From positions 1-46,854 of the forward strand of contig LNZR01000006.1 in assembly GCA_002007365.1 (NCBI GenBank): a DNA stretch of 46,854 bases, given 5' to 3'. The notes under the pieces were generated by a model. The model did no database searches, had not been told where the DNA came from, and was given only the letters and a program-made list of their open reading frames with translations. The DNA is from Epulopiscium sp. Nele67-Bin005. GTDB taxonomy: Bacteria; Bacillota; Clostridia; Lachnospirales; Cellulosilyticaceae. Shown here piece after piece: positions 38,037 through 45,538 of this stretch. A program made the translations under genes and the position numbers. Position 1 is the stretch's first letter. The number at the start of each line of letters is the position of its first letter.

Positions 38037-38096
38037 AAGGAGGGGCTACTAGGCAAATTAATTTGTCCTTATTTTTAGTAGCAAATTAAATTAATG
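38037..38096 (+). promoter_or_regulatory. SD-hairpin-AUG translation initiation region of chemoreceptor 1
   Basis: AAGGAGGGG (38037-38045) is a strong Shine-Dalgarno but lies about 50 bases before ATG 38094. Between them GCTACTA (38045-38051) pairs with TAGTAGC (38076-38082), and an inner GGCAAA/TTTGTCC stem sits in the loop. Eleven bases follow before ATG. An in-frame TAG at the end of the outer arm rules out an upstream start, so initiation at 38094 must use the distant site or a very weak one. Confidence 0.6.
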
Positions 38097-40064
38097 AAAA
38101 ACACTAAAACTTTAAGTAAGCAAATGAAGTTTACTATGAATATGATGATGGGCATTATATTAGTGTGCATAACATCTTTTCAAGTTGTAAAATTAGTAGT
38201 AGATACAAGAGCTAACAGTCTTACAATACTTCAAAAAAATACAAATTTAGCAACAACAACTTTTAATGGTTGGTTAGGTGAGAGAGCTGCTATTGTGGAT
38301 ACTCTTGCTCGTGATATTGCTATTGGGGAAACGTATAACAATTTGCCAGACCTAAAAAAATATTTGTCAGAGCAAGTTAAGGATAGACAATTTATTGATG
38401 CATTTTATTTTGGAACTCCAGATAATCAAATTGTGCATTCAGGAAATTGGACAGCTACTCCTGATTTTGATGTAACACAACGTATCTGGTGGCAAGGGGC
38501 ATTGGAGACAGATGGGGCCTATGTAACTGATGTATATTCTTTTGATGCAATAACTGGTGAATTAGTTATTATTATTGCTCAAAAAGTTATAGTAAATTCT
38601 CGAGTTGTAGGGGTATTGGCGGCCAACGTTACTGTATCTACACTAGAAAATTTTGTTGAAGAATTGTCTGAAGGGGATAAGAGTAAAATTTTTATTGTTA
38701 ATAATGATAACAATATATTAATTCACCCTGATACAAATGTAAACTCAACTATAGATAGTATTACACATATTTTGGAGTTAGGTCCAGAATATCAAAAAAT
38801 GATTAATGCACAACCAGGAGAAGTAGTTAAGATTGAGGTAAAAAACTTTGGTGACACATACACTACTTATAATCAGATAGATGGGACAGGCTGGAAGATT
38901 GTGGCAAGCCAAGTAAATGACACGTGGTATAATATTTGGGTGCATGTAGCAACTAGTGTAATTATTGTGTGTATTGCACAACTAATTATAGGAATATTTA
39001 TAAATATACTTGCAAAACGTATGTTTGACCCTATTCAACAAGTGTCTGAGTCACTTGGAGAGGTGGCAAAAGGAAATATGAAAGTTAACGTTAATCATAT
39101 TCCAAGACAAAGTCAAGAAGTTGCATTTTTGGTGCAATCAACGGATACACTCTCTACAAATTTAGATGCATACATCAAAGAGATTGCAGATATTTTGGAG
39201 AATTACGCAGATGGTAATTTTACAAAGCTACCAACCATAAAATACCTTGGGGATTTTGAGAGAATTTATCATTCATTATTTAATATTTCAGATAGTCTAA
39301 AGGGAGTATTAGGTCATACGATTAATTCTTCTCATGAAGTTGATACGATATCTAGCCAATTGGCAGCTTCGGCAGAACAATTAGCAAATGTTACGACTGA
39401 CCAAACTGTTTTGGTTGAAGAATTTAAACAAGCTACAACAGATGTTGCAGATAAGATTTTAGATGATATTGATCAAATTTCAAAAAGTTATGAAATCAAT
39501 TTGGACATGGCTAAAAAAGCTGAAGATGGAAAAATCTTGGTTGTGGAAATGGTTGAGACTATGGAAAAAGTAACTAATTCTACACAACAAATTTCTGAGA
39601 TTATTTCTTCGATTGATGATATTGCAACTCAAACCAATTTATTAGCCCTAAATGCAGCAATAGAAGCAGCAAGAGCTGGAGAAAGTGGAAAAGGTTTTGC
39701 GATTGTAGCAGGAGAAGTTCGTGAACTTTCTATTAAGACAACAGAAATTGTTAAGCAGATTTATGAGATGTTAAAAGTAAATGTGGATACTGTTTCTCAA
39801 AGTGAGCAAATTGTATCTCAAACGACAAATGCCCTTGATGAAATCGTTAAAACTACTGCTGAAGGTGCTGAAGTTTCTAAGGCAATCAAAGACCATGCAC
39901 TAGACCAAAAACACGCGCTTGAAAATATCATTAAAGGTACAAATCGACTGGTTGATAGAGTTAGTCGTGTATCTGGTATTTCTGAAGAAAATTTGGCAGT
40001 GAGTCAAGAGCTTTCTGGGCAAGTTTCAGAATTACGTGAGCAAATTGATAAATTTACAATTTAA
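38094..40064 (+). CDS. Methyl-accepting chemotaxis protein 1 (dCache-HAMP-MCP)
   Basis: This 656-residue transmembrane chemoreceptor has TM1 near 13-32, an extracellular double-Cache domain (about 35-280, including [20 protein letters not shown]), TM2 near 281-305 and a HAMP domain. The signalling domain carries the hairpin tip [36 protein letters not shown] (about 508-545, broken here as one region). It should signal to CheA/CheW; the ligand is unknown, although dCache domains often bind amino acids. No C-terminal CheR-tethering pentapeptide is seen. Receptors 2 and 3 are paralogues. ATG 38094 is supported by alignment of their N-termini. Confidence 0.92.
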   Translation: MKNTKTLSKQMKFTMNMMMGIILVCITSFQVVKLVVDTRANSLTILQKNTNLATTTFNGWLGERAAIVDTLARDIAIGETYNNLPDLKKYLSEQVKDRQFIDAFYFGTPDNQIVHSGNWTATPDFDVTQRIWWQGALETDGAYVTDVYSFDAITGELVIIIAQKVIVNSRVVGVLAANVTVSTLENFVEELSEGDKSKIFIVNNDNNILIHPDTNVNSTIDSITHILELGPEYQKMINAQPGEVVKIEVKNFGDTYTTYNQIDGTGWKIVASQVNDTWYNIWVHVATSVIIVCIAQLIIGIFINILAKRMFDPIQQVSESLGEVAKGNMKVNVNHIPRQSQEVAFLVQSTDTLSTNLDAYIKEIADILENYADGNFTKLPTIKYLGDFERIYHSLFNISDSLKGVLGHTINSSHEVDTISSQLAASAEQLANVTTDQTVLVEEFKQATTDVADKILDDIDQISKSYEINLDMAKKAEDGKILVVEMVETMEKVTNSTQQISEIISSIDDIATQTNLLALNAAIEAARAGESGKGFAIVAGEVRELSIKTTEIVKQIYEMLKVNVDTVSQSEQIVSQTTNALDEIVKTTAEGAEVSKAIKDHALDQKHALENIIKGTNRLVDRVSRVSGISEENLAVSQELSGQVSELREQIDKFTI

Positions 40065-40077
40065 TAATATATTGTTT

Positions 40078-40108
40078 AGTTCCTAGTCATAAAGGCTAGG
40101 GGCTTTTT
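40078..40108 (+). terminator. Intrinsic terminator after chemoreceptor 1
   Basis: AGTTCCTAG / CTAGGGGCT (with two G-U pairs) followed by TTTTA. It separates receptor 1 from receptor 2. Confidence 0.8.
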
Positions 40109-40115
40109 ATTGTAT

Positions 40116-40164
40116 TTGTATACAAGTTTATGATAAAATTAACGAGTGTATAAAATGTACACAA
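40116..40164 (+). promoter_or_regulatory. Upstream operator-like palindromes of chemoreceptor 2
   Basis: TTGTATACAA at 40116-40125 is a perfect 10-bp palindrome. ATGTACACAA at 40155-40164 is a near copy with a TGTACA core. The second lies exactly 52 bp from the equivalent site inside the promoter (40207). The core equals that of the B. subtilis GntR operator (CTTGTATACAAG), so a GntR-family regulator is a candidate; none is encoded in this window. Confidence 0.55.
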
Positions 40165-40197
40165 TAGATATTTTTATAATTTATGTCATATATTTAC

Positions 40198-40225
40198 TTG
40201 AACATTTTGTACACAATGATATAAT
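40198..40225 (+). promoter_or_regulatory. Promoter of chemoreceptor 2 with operator in the spacer
   Basis: TTGAAC (40198-40203), 16 bases, TATAAT (40220-40225). The spacer contains TTGTACACAA (40207-40216), so a protein bound there would occupy the polymerase site. A leader of about 185 bases follows, AT-rich apart from a GGGGGG/CCCTC stretch. Confidence 0.7.
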
Positions 40226-40409
40226 AATAGAGATTAGTTTGGGGTGATACTATATATGGAGAGGGGGAAAAGATTATTTAATATGAATATGTGAGAAATT
40301 GATTTGGGGGGGTTATCCCTCTTGTTGAGATACATATTTTTTTAGAGTTTAACAATATGACAAAATTAATTTATAGTTTAGAAAAGGGTTAACGTTAAAG
40401 GAGGAGTTT

Positions 40410-42383
40410 ATGAAAAGGTTTCATAGTATTAGTTTGCGTCGTCAAACACGGGGTATGTTTAACATTTTGATGGCGACAATGCTAATTGTAACAACATTAT
40501 TTCAAATTATTAATTTAACATTGAGTACTTCAAAGGGGAGTCTTGCACTGCTTGCCAAAAATACAAATTTGGTATCAACAAAATTTTCGGGGTGGATACA
40601 AGATAATTTGACAGTATTAGATACATTAAAAAGAGAAATTGTAATTAGCAAACGGTATAGCACCTTAAATTCATTAAAAACTTACTTAAATCTACAAAGT
40701 CAAGATAGAAAATATATTCAATCTATGTATTTTGCAGATGTAAATGGTAATGTTATTCATTCTGGAACTTGGACACCACCAGCAAATTTTGATGTAAAGA
40801 CTCGTGATTGGTGGCAAGGAGCAATGAATTCCGATGGACCATATATTACAGATACTTACGCAGATTCAGAAACTGGGGACTTAGTAATAATAATGGCTGA
40901 GAAAGTGTATGATGGAAATAATCTTGTAGGGGTATTAGCTATAAATGTTGATATTTCATCATTACAAGGGTTTATTGCAGACTTATCATCAGAAACTAGA
41001 GTTTTTGTGCTGAATGAAGATAATAATATTTTAATTCACCCAAATGATACAATTCAAACAGATTATTATGAGCATAAAGTTCATGTTACAGAGCTTGAGC
41101 CAAAATACATTAATTTGATTAATGCTAATGAGGGAGATATCGTTAAGATTAGTCATAGTGAGTTAGGCAGAATTTATACTTCATACAACTATATTGAAGG
41201 AACAAATTGGAAAATTATAACGACTGAACCACATCAAATATTTAAACAAGTTTCAATCCATATATTTGCGAGTTTAATAATTATGTTGGTGGCCCAAGTA
41301 GTTACAACAATTACAACAAACAGATTTACAAAACGTTTATTAGGACCTGTAAAAGAAGTTTCTGTAATTTTGGATCAGATTTCTAAGGGGACACTCAAAG
41401 TAAACACATTAAATATTCCTGTTGAGAGTGAGGACCTTGCTCTTTTGGTATGTTCAGCAAACACATTATCAATCAACTTGCAAGATTATATTAATGAGAT
41501 TGACACAATATTAGATGCATTTGCAAACGGAGATTTTACTCCAGAGCCAACCAAAGAATATTTTGGGGATTTTGAGAAAATCCATGACTCATTAGTGGAG
41601 ATTTCTGGAGGATTAAAAAACTTGATTGGTTCTACAATTTATGCAGCAGAAGAAGTTGATGATGCGGCACAACTTTTGGCTTCATCAGCTATAAGCCTTG
41701 CAGACCTTACGATGGATAAACAGACATTAATTAAAGAATTTAGAGAAGTGGCATTGGCTGTTTCTGATAGGATTGATAGAGATATTGAAAGTGTGAATGT
41801 AAGTTCTTTGATTACAAAAGATATGACCAAAAAAGCAGCAGATGGAAAAGAATTAGTGCTTGAGATGGTTGATGCTATGCATGATATAACTCATTCTACA
41901 CAACAGATTTCTTCTGTAATTACAGCAATTGATGAAATTGCAACTCAAACCAATTTATTAGCCCTAAATGCAGCAATAGAAGCCGCAAGAGCTGGGGAAA
42001 ATGGAAAAGGATTTTCGATTGTAGCAGCAGAAGTTAGAGACCTTGCAACAAAGACCAGCGATATTGTAAAAGGCATTTATGATATGTTAAATCTGAATTA
42101 TGATAGTGTACAAAAAGGGGAGAGAGTGGTTGAGGCTACAGCAACAGCACTAGAAACTATAGTTGAGTCAACAAGTGAGAGCGCACAACTTTCAGAAACT
42201 ATACGTATGCACTCATTGGAGCAGAAAAAGTCTATTGATAAAATGGTAAATACAACAGGAAGATTAGTTGAGTCATTAGGAAATGTTTCTGGGATTTCGC
42301 AAGAGAATGTAGCAATTAGTGAGGAGTTAGCAGGCCAATCTGATGAGCTTCGAGATAGAGTAAGTAAGTTTAATATAGAATAG
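40410..42383 (+). CDS. Methyl-accepting chemotaxis protein 2 (dCache-HAMP-MCP)
   Basis: A 657-residue paralogue of receptor 1 with the same plan: TM1 (about 17-36), dCache ectodomain with [21 protein letters not shown]2 near 283-305, HAMP and signalling domain with [19 protein letters not shown] and [18 protein letters not shown]. Unlike receptors 1 and 3 its start region is conventional (AAAGGAGGAGTTT-ATG). It resembles receptor 3 more closely: both share SLRRQT near the start, TTNRF/DRF-type HAMP entry and an operator-type promoter. Ligand unknown. Confidence 0.93.
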   Translation: MKRFHSISLRRQTRGMFNILMATMLIVTTLFQIINLTLSTSKGSLALLAKNTNLVSTKFSGWIQDNLTVLDTLKREIVISKRYSTLNSLKTYLNLQSQDRKYIQSMYFADVNGNVIHSGTWTPPANFDVKTRDWWQGAMNSDGPYITDTYADSETGDLVIIMAEKVYDGNNLVGVLAINVDISSLQGFIADLSSETRVFVLNEDNNILIHPNDTIQTDYYEHKVHVTELEPKYINLINANEGDIVKISHSELGRIYTSYNYIEGTNWKIITTEPHQIFKQVSIHIFASLIIMLVAQVVTTITTNRFTKRLLGPVKEVSVILDQISKGTLKVNTLNIPVESEDLALLVCSANTLSINLQDYINEIDTILDAFANGDFTPEPTKEYFGDFEKIHDSLVEISGGLKNLIGSTIYAAEEVDDAAQLLASSAISLADLTMDKQTLIKEFREVALAVSDRIDRDIESVNVSSLITKDMTKKAADGKELVLEMVDAMHDITHSTQQISSVITAIDEIATQTNLLALNAAIEAARAGENGKGFSIVAAEVRDLATKTSDIVKGIYDMLNLNYDSVQKGERVVEATATALETIVESTSESAQLSETIRMHSLEQKKSIDKMVNTTGRLVESLGNVSGISQENVAISEELAGQSDELRDRVSKFNIE

Positions 42384-42393
42384 GAAATTTAAA

Positions 42394-42432
42394 AATAGGT
42401 TGTAAATTAAAAAGTTTACAACCTATTTTTTT
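42394..42432 (+). terminator. Intrinsic terminator after chemoreceptor 2 (repeat family copy 1)
   Basis: AATAGGTTGTAAA (42394-42406) and TTTACAACCTATT (42415-42427) form a 13-bp stem followed by T. The same terminator recurs at 43737 and 44969 behind the two HTH-nuclease genes. Confidence 0.9.
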
Positions 42433-42450
42433 GCAAATAGTTATTTTTGA

Positions 42451-42490
42451 TGAGAGGGTGGAGGGGTTTACCCCTCCAAGGAACGCAGTT
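42451..42490 (+). other. GC-rich perfect hairpin inserted before the HTH-nuclease pair
   Basis: GGAGGGG (42460-42466), TTTA, CCCCTCC (42471-42477), then AAGGAACGCAG. The stem is strikingly GC-rich for this AT-rich region. It lies where the left arm of the terminator would be if the upstream flank of copy 1 matched that of copy 2, so it may be an inserted or residual mobile fragment. Confidence 0.4.
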
Positions 42491-42525
42491 TCTTAACCAT
42501 ATAAAAACATATGATTTTAAAAAAG

Positions 42526-42555
42526 TTTACAGCCTATTTTTGGGTGTGATATACT
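42526..42555 (+). promoter_or_regulatory. Promoter of HTH-nuclease gene copy 1
   Basis: TTTACA (42526-42531), 18 bases, TATACT (42550-42555). The -35 lies in a lone copy of the terminator 3' arm (AAAGTTTACAGCC), which is unpaired here because the 5' arm is absent. Confidence 0.6.
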
Positions 42556-42578
42556 AAAATAAAACTGAGGGGGTTAGT

Positions 42579-43724
42579 ATGGTTAGCGAAAGACTAAAGT
42601 TTCTTAGAGAAAAGAAAGATTTAACTAAAAAGGATATGGCACAATATTTGGGTGTATCTGATAGAAAATATGGATTGTTGGAAAGTGGAAGCAACCATTT
42701 AAATGAGGAGCAAATTAGAAGTTTGGCAAAATATTTTGAGGTAAACGCTGACTATTTGTTGGGAATGAGTGATACTCCAAATCATGAACGCCAAATAGTT
42801 GACTCAACAAGAAATATTTTTTCAAATAGACAAGTAAAGGATACGTTGTTAAAGGCATTGTTATCGACAAAAGAAGCAAGGCTTGAGTTGTATAATGCGC
42901 TAAATGGTACAAGCTATACGATGGAAGATGAATTAATAGACATGACATTAGATGATGTAATATTTTTGCAAATTAAAAATGATGTGTCGTTTTTGATAGC
43001 GAATACACTAAATTTATATGAGCATCAATCTTCTTACAATCCAAATATGCCACTTAGAAATTTGTTTTATTATGTAAAACAGTTGGAACAACTTGTTAGA
43101 GGGAAAAATATGTTTAGTTCAAAATTAATAGAACTAGATACCCCGATTTTTGTTGAGCTATATAATGGCAAAAGGAAAAGACCAGAAGTATCAACAGTAA
43201 AATTGTCAGATGCATTTAAGGCAAAAGGAGAAAAGGGAGAAAATATTGGAGGATTGGAACTAACGGTAACAGTCTATAATATTAACAAAGGGTATAATCA
43301 AAATTTGATGAAGAGTTGTGAAATATTAGATGGATACTCATTTTTAGTAGATAGATTAAGACATTACGAAAGTAAAGGATATGATAAGGTAGAAGCAGTA
43401 AAAGGAGCTATTCATGATACTATTTCAGAAGATAAAATAGCAGAGTTTTTAAAGAAGAAAGGAAGTGAAGCAATGGAATTTATTTTGGCAGAGTATGACG
43501 CACTATCAGTACAAGAAGATTTTATTGCAGAAGGAATTGAGATTGGAAGAGAGCAAGGAAGAGAAGAAGGGAGAGAAGAAGGGATAGATATTGGAATAGA
43601 ACGAGGTAAGCTTTTGGCAGCAAAAAATCTGCTGGATATACTTGATGATAAAACAATTGCTGAACGAATGGAGTTACCAATAGAAATAGTGGCTGAGATT
43701 AGAAAACAAAATAGCAAAATATAA
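42579..43724 (+). CDS. HTH (XRE)-PD-(D/E)XK nuclease protein, Rpn-like, copy 1
   Basis: This 381-residue protein begins with an XRE helix-turn-helix (about 1-62: LKFLREKKDLTKKDMAQYLG, then LNEEQIRSLAKYFEVNADYLLG). A Rpn/PDDEXK-type domain follows, with a family-typical KNDVSFLIANTLNLYEHQSS: Asp135 and Glu148-x-Gln150 fit the metal site. NPNMPLRNLFYYVKQLE follows. The C-terminus is a charged GREQGREEGREEG repeat and helix, as in Rpn proteins. E. coli Rpn nucleases degrade DNA and act in phage defence, held in check by a small product from an internal start. The N-terminal HTH fusion is unusual and suggests autoregulation. GAGGGGG precedes ATG 42579. Confidence 0.75.
   Translation: MVSERLKFLREKKDLTKKDMAQYLGVSDRKYGLLESGSNHLNEEQIRSLAKYFEVNADYLLGMSDTPNHERQIVDSTRNIFSNRQVKDTLLKALLSTKEARLELYNALNGTSYTMEDELIDMTLDDVIFLQIKNDVSFLIANTLNLYEHQSSYNPNMPLRNLFYYVKQLEQLVRGKNMFSSKLIELDTPIFVELYNGKRKRPEVSTVKLSDAFKAKGEKGENIGGLELTVTVYNINKGYNQNLMKSCEILDGYSFLVDRLRHYESKGYDKVEAVKGAIHDTISEDKIAEFLKKKGSEAMEFILAEYDALSVQEDFIAEGIEIGREQGREEGREEGIDIGIERGKLLAAKNLLDILDDKTIAERMELPIEIVAEIRKQNSKI
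43473..43724 (+). CDS. Possible internal-start C-terminal product of copy 1
   Basis: An in-frame ATG at codon 299 has AAAGGAAG 8-9 bases upstream (43458-43465). It would give 83 residues covering MEFILAEYDALSVQ and the GREEG repeat region to the C-terminus. By analogy with intragenic Rpn small proteins it could be an oligomerisation-domain antitoxin. The purine-rich site could also be coding sequence only, so this is an inference. Confidence 0.3.
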   Translation: MEFILAEYDALSVQEDFIAEGIEIGREQGREEGREEGIDIGIERGKLLAAKNLLDILDDKTIAERMELPIEIVAEIRKQNSKI

Positions 43725-43736
43725 TAATTATATAGA

Positions 43737-43787
43737 AATAGGTTGTAAATTAAAAAGTTTACAGCCTATTTTTTGGTGTGATATACT
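43737..43787 (+). promoter_or_regulatory. Terminator of copy 1 overlapping the promoter of copy 2
   Basis: AATAGGTTGTAAA (43737-43749) pairs with TTTACAGCCTATT (43758-43770, one G-U), followed by four T: a terminator. Its 3' arm TTTACA (43758-43763), 18 bases and TATACT (43782-43787) also make a promoter identical in layout to that of copy 1. The two functions share DNA. Confidence 0.65.
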
Positions 43788-43810
43788 AAAATAAAACAGA
43801 GGGGGTTAGT

Positions 43811-44956
43811 ATGGTTAGCGAAAGACTAAAGTTTCTTAGAGAAAAGAAAGATTTAACTAAAAAGGATATGGCACAATATTTGGGTGTATCTGATAGAAAA
43901 TATGGATTGTTGGAAAGTGGAAGCAACCATTTAAATGAGGAGCAAATTAGAAGTTTGGCAAAATATTTTGAGGTAAACGCTGATTATTTGTTGGGAATGA
44001 GTGATACTCCAAATTATGAACGCCAAATAGTTGACTCAACAAGAAATATTTTTTCAAATAGACAAGTAAAAGATACGTTGTTAAAGGCATTGTTATCGAC
44101 AAAAGAAGCAAGGCTTGAGTTGTATAATGCGCTAAATGGTACAAGCTATACGATGGAAGATGAATTAATAGACATGACATTAGATGATGTAATATTTTTG
44201 CAAATTAAAAATGATGTGTCGTTTTTGATAGCGAATACACTAAATTTATATGAGCATCAATCTTCTTACAATCCAAATATGCCACTTAGAAATTTGTTTT
44301 ATTATGTAAAACAGTTGGAGCAACTTGTTAGAGGGAAAAATATGTTTAGTTCAAAATTAATAGAACTAGATACCCCGATTTTTGTTGAGCTATATAATGG
44401 CAAAAGGCAAAGACCAGAAGTATCAACAGTAAAATTGTCAGATGCATTTAAGGCAAAAGGAGAAAAGGGAGAAAATATTGGAGGATTGGAACTAACGGTA
44501 ACAGTCTATAATATTAACAAAGGGTATAATCAAAATTTGATGAAGAGTTGTGAAATATTAGATGGATACTCATTTTTGGTAGATAGATTAAGACATTACG
44601 AAAGTAAAGGATATGATAAAGTAGAAGCAGTAAAAGGAGCTATTCATGATACTATTTCAGAAGATAAAATAGCAGAGTTTTTAAAGAAGAAAGGAAGTGA
44701 AGCAATGGAATTTATTTTGGCAGAGTATGACGCACTATTAGTACAAGAAGATTTTATTGCAGAAGGAATTGAGATTGGAAGAGAGCAAGGAAGAGAAGAA
44801 GGAAGAGAAGAAGGGAAGGACATTGGGAGAGAAGAAATGAAACTTTCTATGATAAAAAACTTGCTGGATATACTTGATGATAGTAAAATTGCAGAAATAG
44901 CAGAGTTACCAATAGAAATAGTGGCTGAAATTAGAAAACAAAATAGCAAAATATAA
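43811..44956 (+). CDS. HTH (XRE)-PD-(D/E)XK nuclease protein, Rpn-like, copy 2
   Basis: This gene is a tandem duplicate of copy 1 at an offset of exactly 1232 bases for promoter, start and terminator. The HTH and nuclease domains are nearly identical (changes such as NHERQ to NYERQ, KRKRP to KRQRP and DALSVQ to DALLVQ). Differences are concentrated after the GREEG repeat: IDIGIERGKLLAAKNLL in copy 1 is KDIGREEMKLSMIKNLL here, and TIAERMELPIE is KIAEIAELPIE. The internal ATG equivalent is at 44705. Catalytic residues are retained. A strong GAGGGGG site precedes ATG 43811. Confidence 0.75.
   Translation: MVSERLKFLREKKDLTKKDMAQYLGVSDRKYGLLESGSNHLNEEQIRSLAKYFEVNADYLLGMSDTPNYERQIVDSTRNIFSNRQVKDTLLKALLSTKEARLELYNALNGTSYTMEDELIDMTLDDVIFLQIKNDVSFLIANTLNLYEHQSSYNPNMPLRNLFYYVKQLEQLVRGKNMFSSKLIELDTPIFVELYNGKRQRPEVSTVKLSDAFKAKGEKGENIGGLELTVTVYNINKGYNQNLMKSCEILDGYSFLVDRLRHYESKGYDKVEAVKGAIHDTISEDKIAEFLKKKGSEAMEFILAEYDALLVQEDFIAEGIEIGREQGREEGREEGKDIGREEMKLSMIKNLLDILDDSKIAEIAELPIEIVAEIRKQNSKI
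44705..44956 (+). CDS. Possible internal-start C-terminal product of copy 2
   Basis: The ATG matches that at 43473 of copy 1, with the same AAAGGAAG upstream. The 83-residue product would contain most of the copy-specific residues, including the KDIGREEMKLSMIKN segment. Whether it is translated is not shown by sequence. Confidence 0.3.
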   Translation: MEFILAEYDALLVQEDFIAEGIEIGREQGREEGREEGKDIGREEMKLSMIKNLLDILDDSKIAEIAELPIEIVAEIRKQNSKI

Positions 44957-44968
44957 TCATTATATAGA

Positions 44969-45006
44969 AATAGGTTGTAAATTAAAAAGTTTACAACCTA
45001 TTTTTT
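44969..45006 (+). terminator. Intrinsic terminator after HTH-nuclease copy 2
   Basis: AATAGGTTGTAAA (44969-44981) and TTTACAACCTATT (44990-45002), then T to 45006. It is the third member of the terminator family. No -10 follows at the position used in copies 1 and 2. From here to 45240 the sequence is AT-rich with only the dispersed element at 45087. Confidence 0.9.
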
Positions 45007-45086
45007 ATGCAAAAATTAGAAAGAAAACTATGAAAGTAAAATTGCTTCTAGGTAACGTTTGAGATATAGAAATAGAAAACTAGATT

Positions 45087-45173
45087 TTGAAAAATCGTGG
45101 AGATATTAAAAATTTGTCAAGTTGCCATTTTTTTAGGTGGCTAGATAAATTTAATAATTTGGAAGCTTATTAA
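45087..45173 (+). repeat. Second dispersed element related to the microORF core
   Basis: AAAAATCGTG at 45090 followed by GAGATATTAAAAA matches the element behind tuf at 21 of 23 positions (45090-45112). The frame used by the microORFs stays open for 28 codons from TTG 45087, giving KNRGDIKNLSSC and ending NNLEAY. No ribosome-binding site is seen. Confidence 0.4.
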
Positions 45174-45240
45174 ATTTATAAAATGACAGTTGAAGCACTG
45201 AAAAAACAAATTTCCAAATAGTTATGATTTGTTCGTATTA

Positions 45241-45250
45241 TTGTATACAA
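45241..45250 (+). promoter_or_regulatory. Upstream operator-like palindrome of chemoreceptor 3
   Basis: TTGTATACAA, perfect palindrome extended to ATTGTATACAAT. It lies exactly 52 bp upstream of the identical site in the promoter spacer (45293), the same spacing as in front of receptor 2. Confidence 0.6.
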
Positions 45251-45283
45251 TACCTATTTAGCTTGCAAATCATATATATCTAC

Positions 45284-45311
45284 TTGAATAATTTGTATAC
45301 AATGATATAAT
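45284..45311 (+). promoter_or_regulatory. Promoter of chemoreceptor 3 with operator in the spacer
   Basis: TTGAAT (45284-45289), 16 bases, TATAAT (45306-45311), with TTGTATACAA (45293-45302) inside the spacer. The layout repeats that of receptor 2. The leader to the start codon is about 225 bases. Confidence 0.75.
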
Positions 45312-45494
45312 TATAGAATAGGTGATAAATAGGATTTGATATAAATACTATTACTTATATTCAGAAAAGAGATATAGGCATATTTTTTTGGTATGGCTAG
45401 GAAGGATTTAGGGGTTATCTACATATCAGCAGTATGAAAGTTGCATTATATCGATTTTCAAAATATGATATTTCACACCACACACTTATAAAAA

Positions 45495-45538
45495 GGAGGA
45501 AGACTACTATAGGAATTAGTAGTTATGAAGGGAATATG
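45495..45538 (+). promoter_or_regulatory. SD-hairpin-AUG translation initiation region of chemoreceptor 3
   Basis: GGAGG (45495-45499) is followed by ACTACTA (45503-45509), a 7-base loop TAGGAAT and TAGTAGT (45517-45523), then 12 bases and ATG 45536. The outer pair is A-T where receptor 1 has G-C. An ATG at 45525 is out of frame and stops after 23 codons. The loop holds AGGAA, which could also attract a CsrA-type protein. Confidence 0.6.

Noticed and set aside
37858-38093. Chemoreceptor 1 leader considered as a c-di-GMP riboswitch
   Set aside because: Neither the class I nor the class II conserved core could be found; only the SD-hairpin arrangement is clear.
42715-42948. Antisense frames repeated in both HTH-nuclease copies (also 43947-44180)
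   Set aside because: They recur only because the genes are duplicated; neither has a ribosome-binding site or known product.
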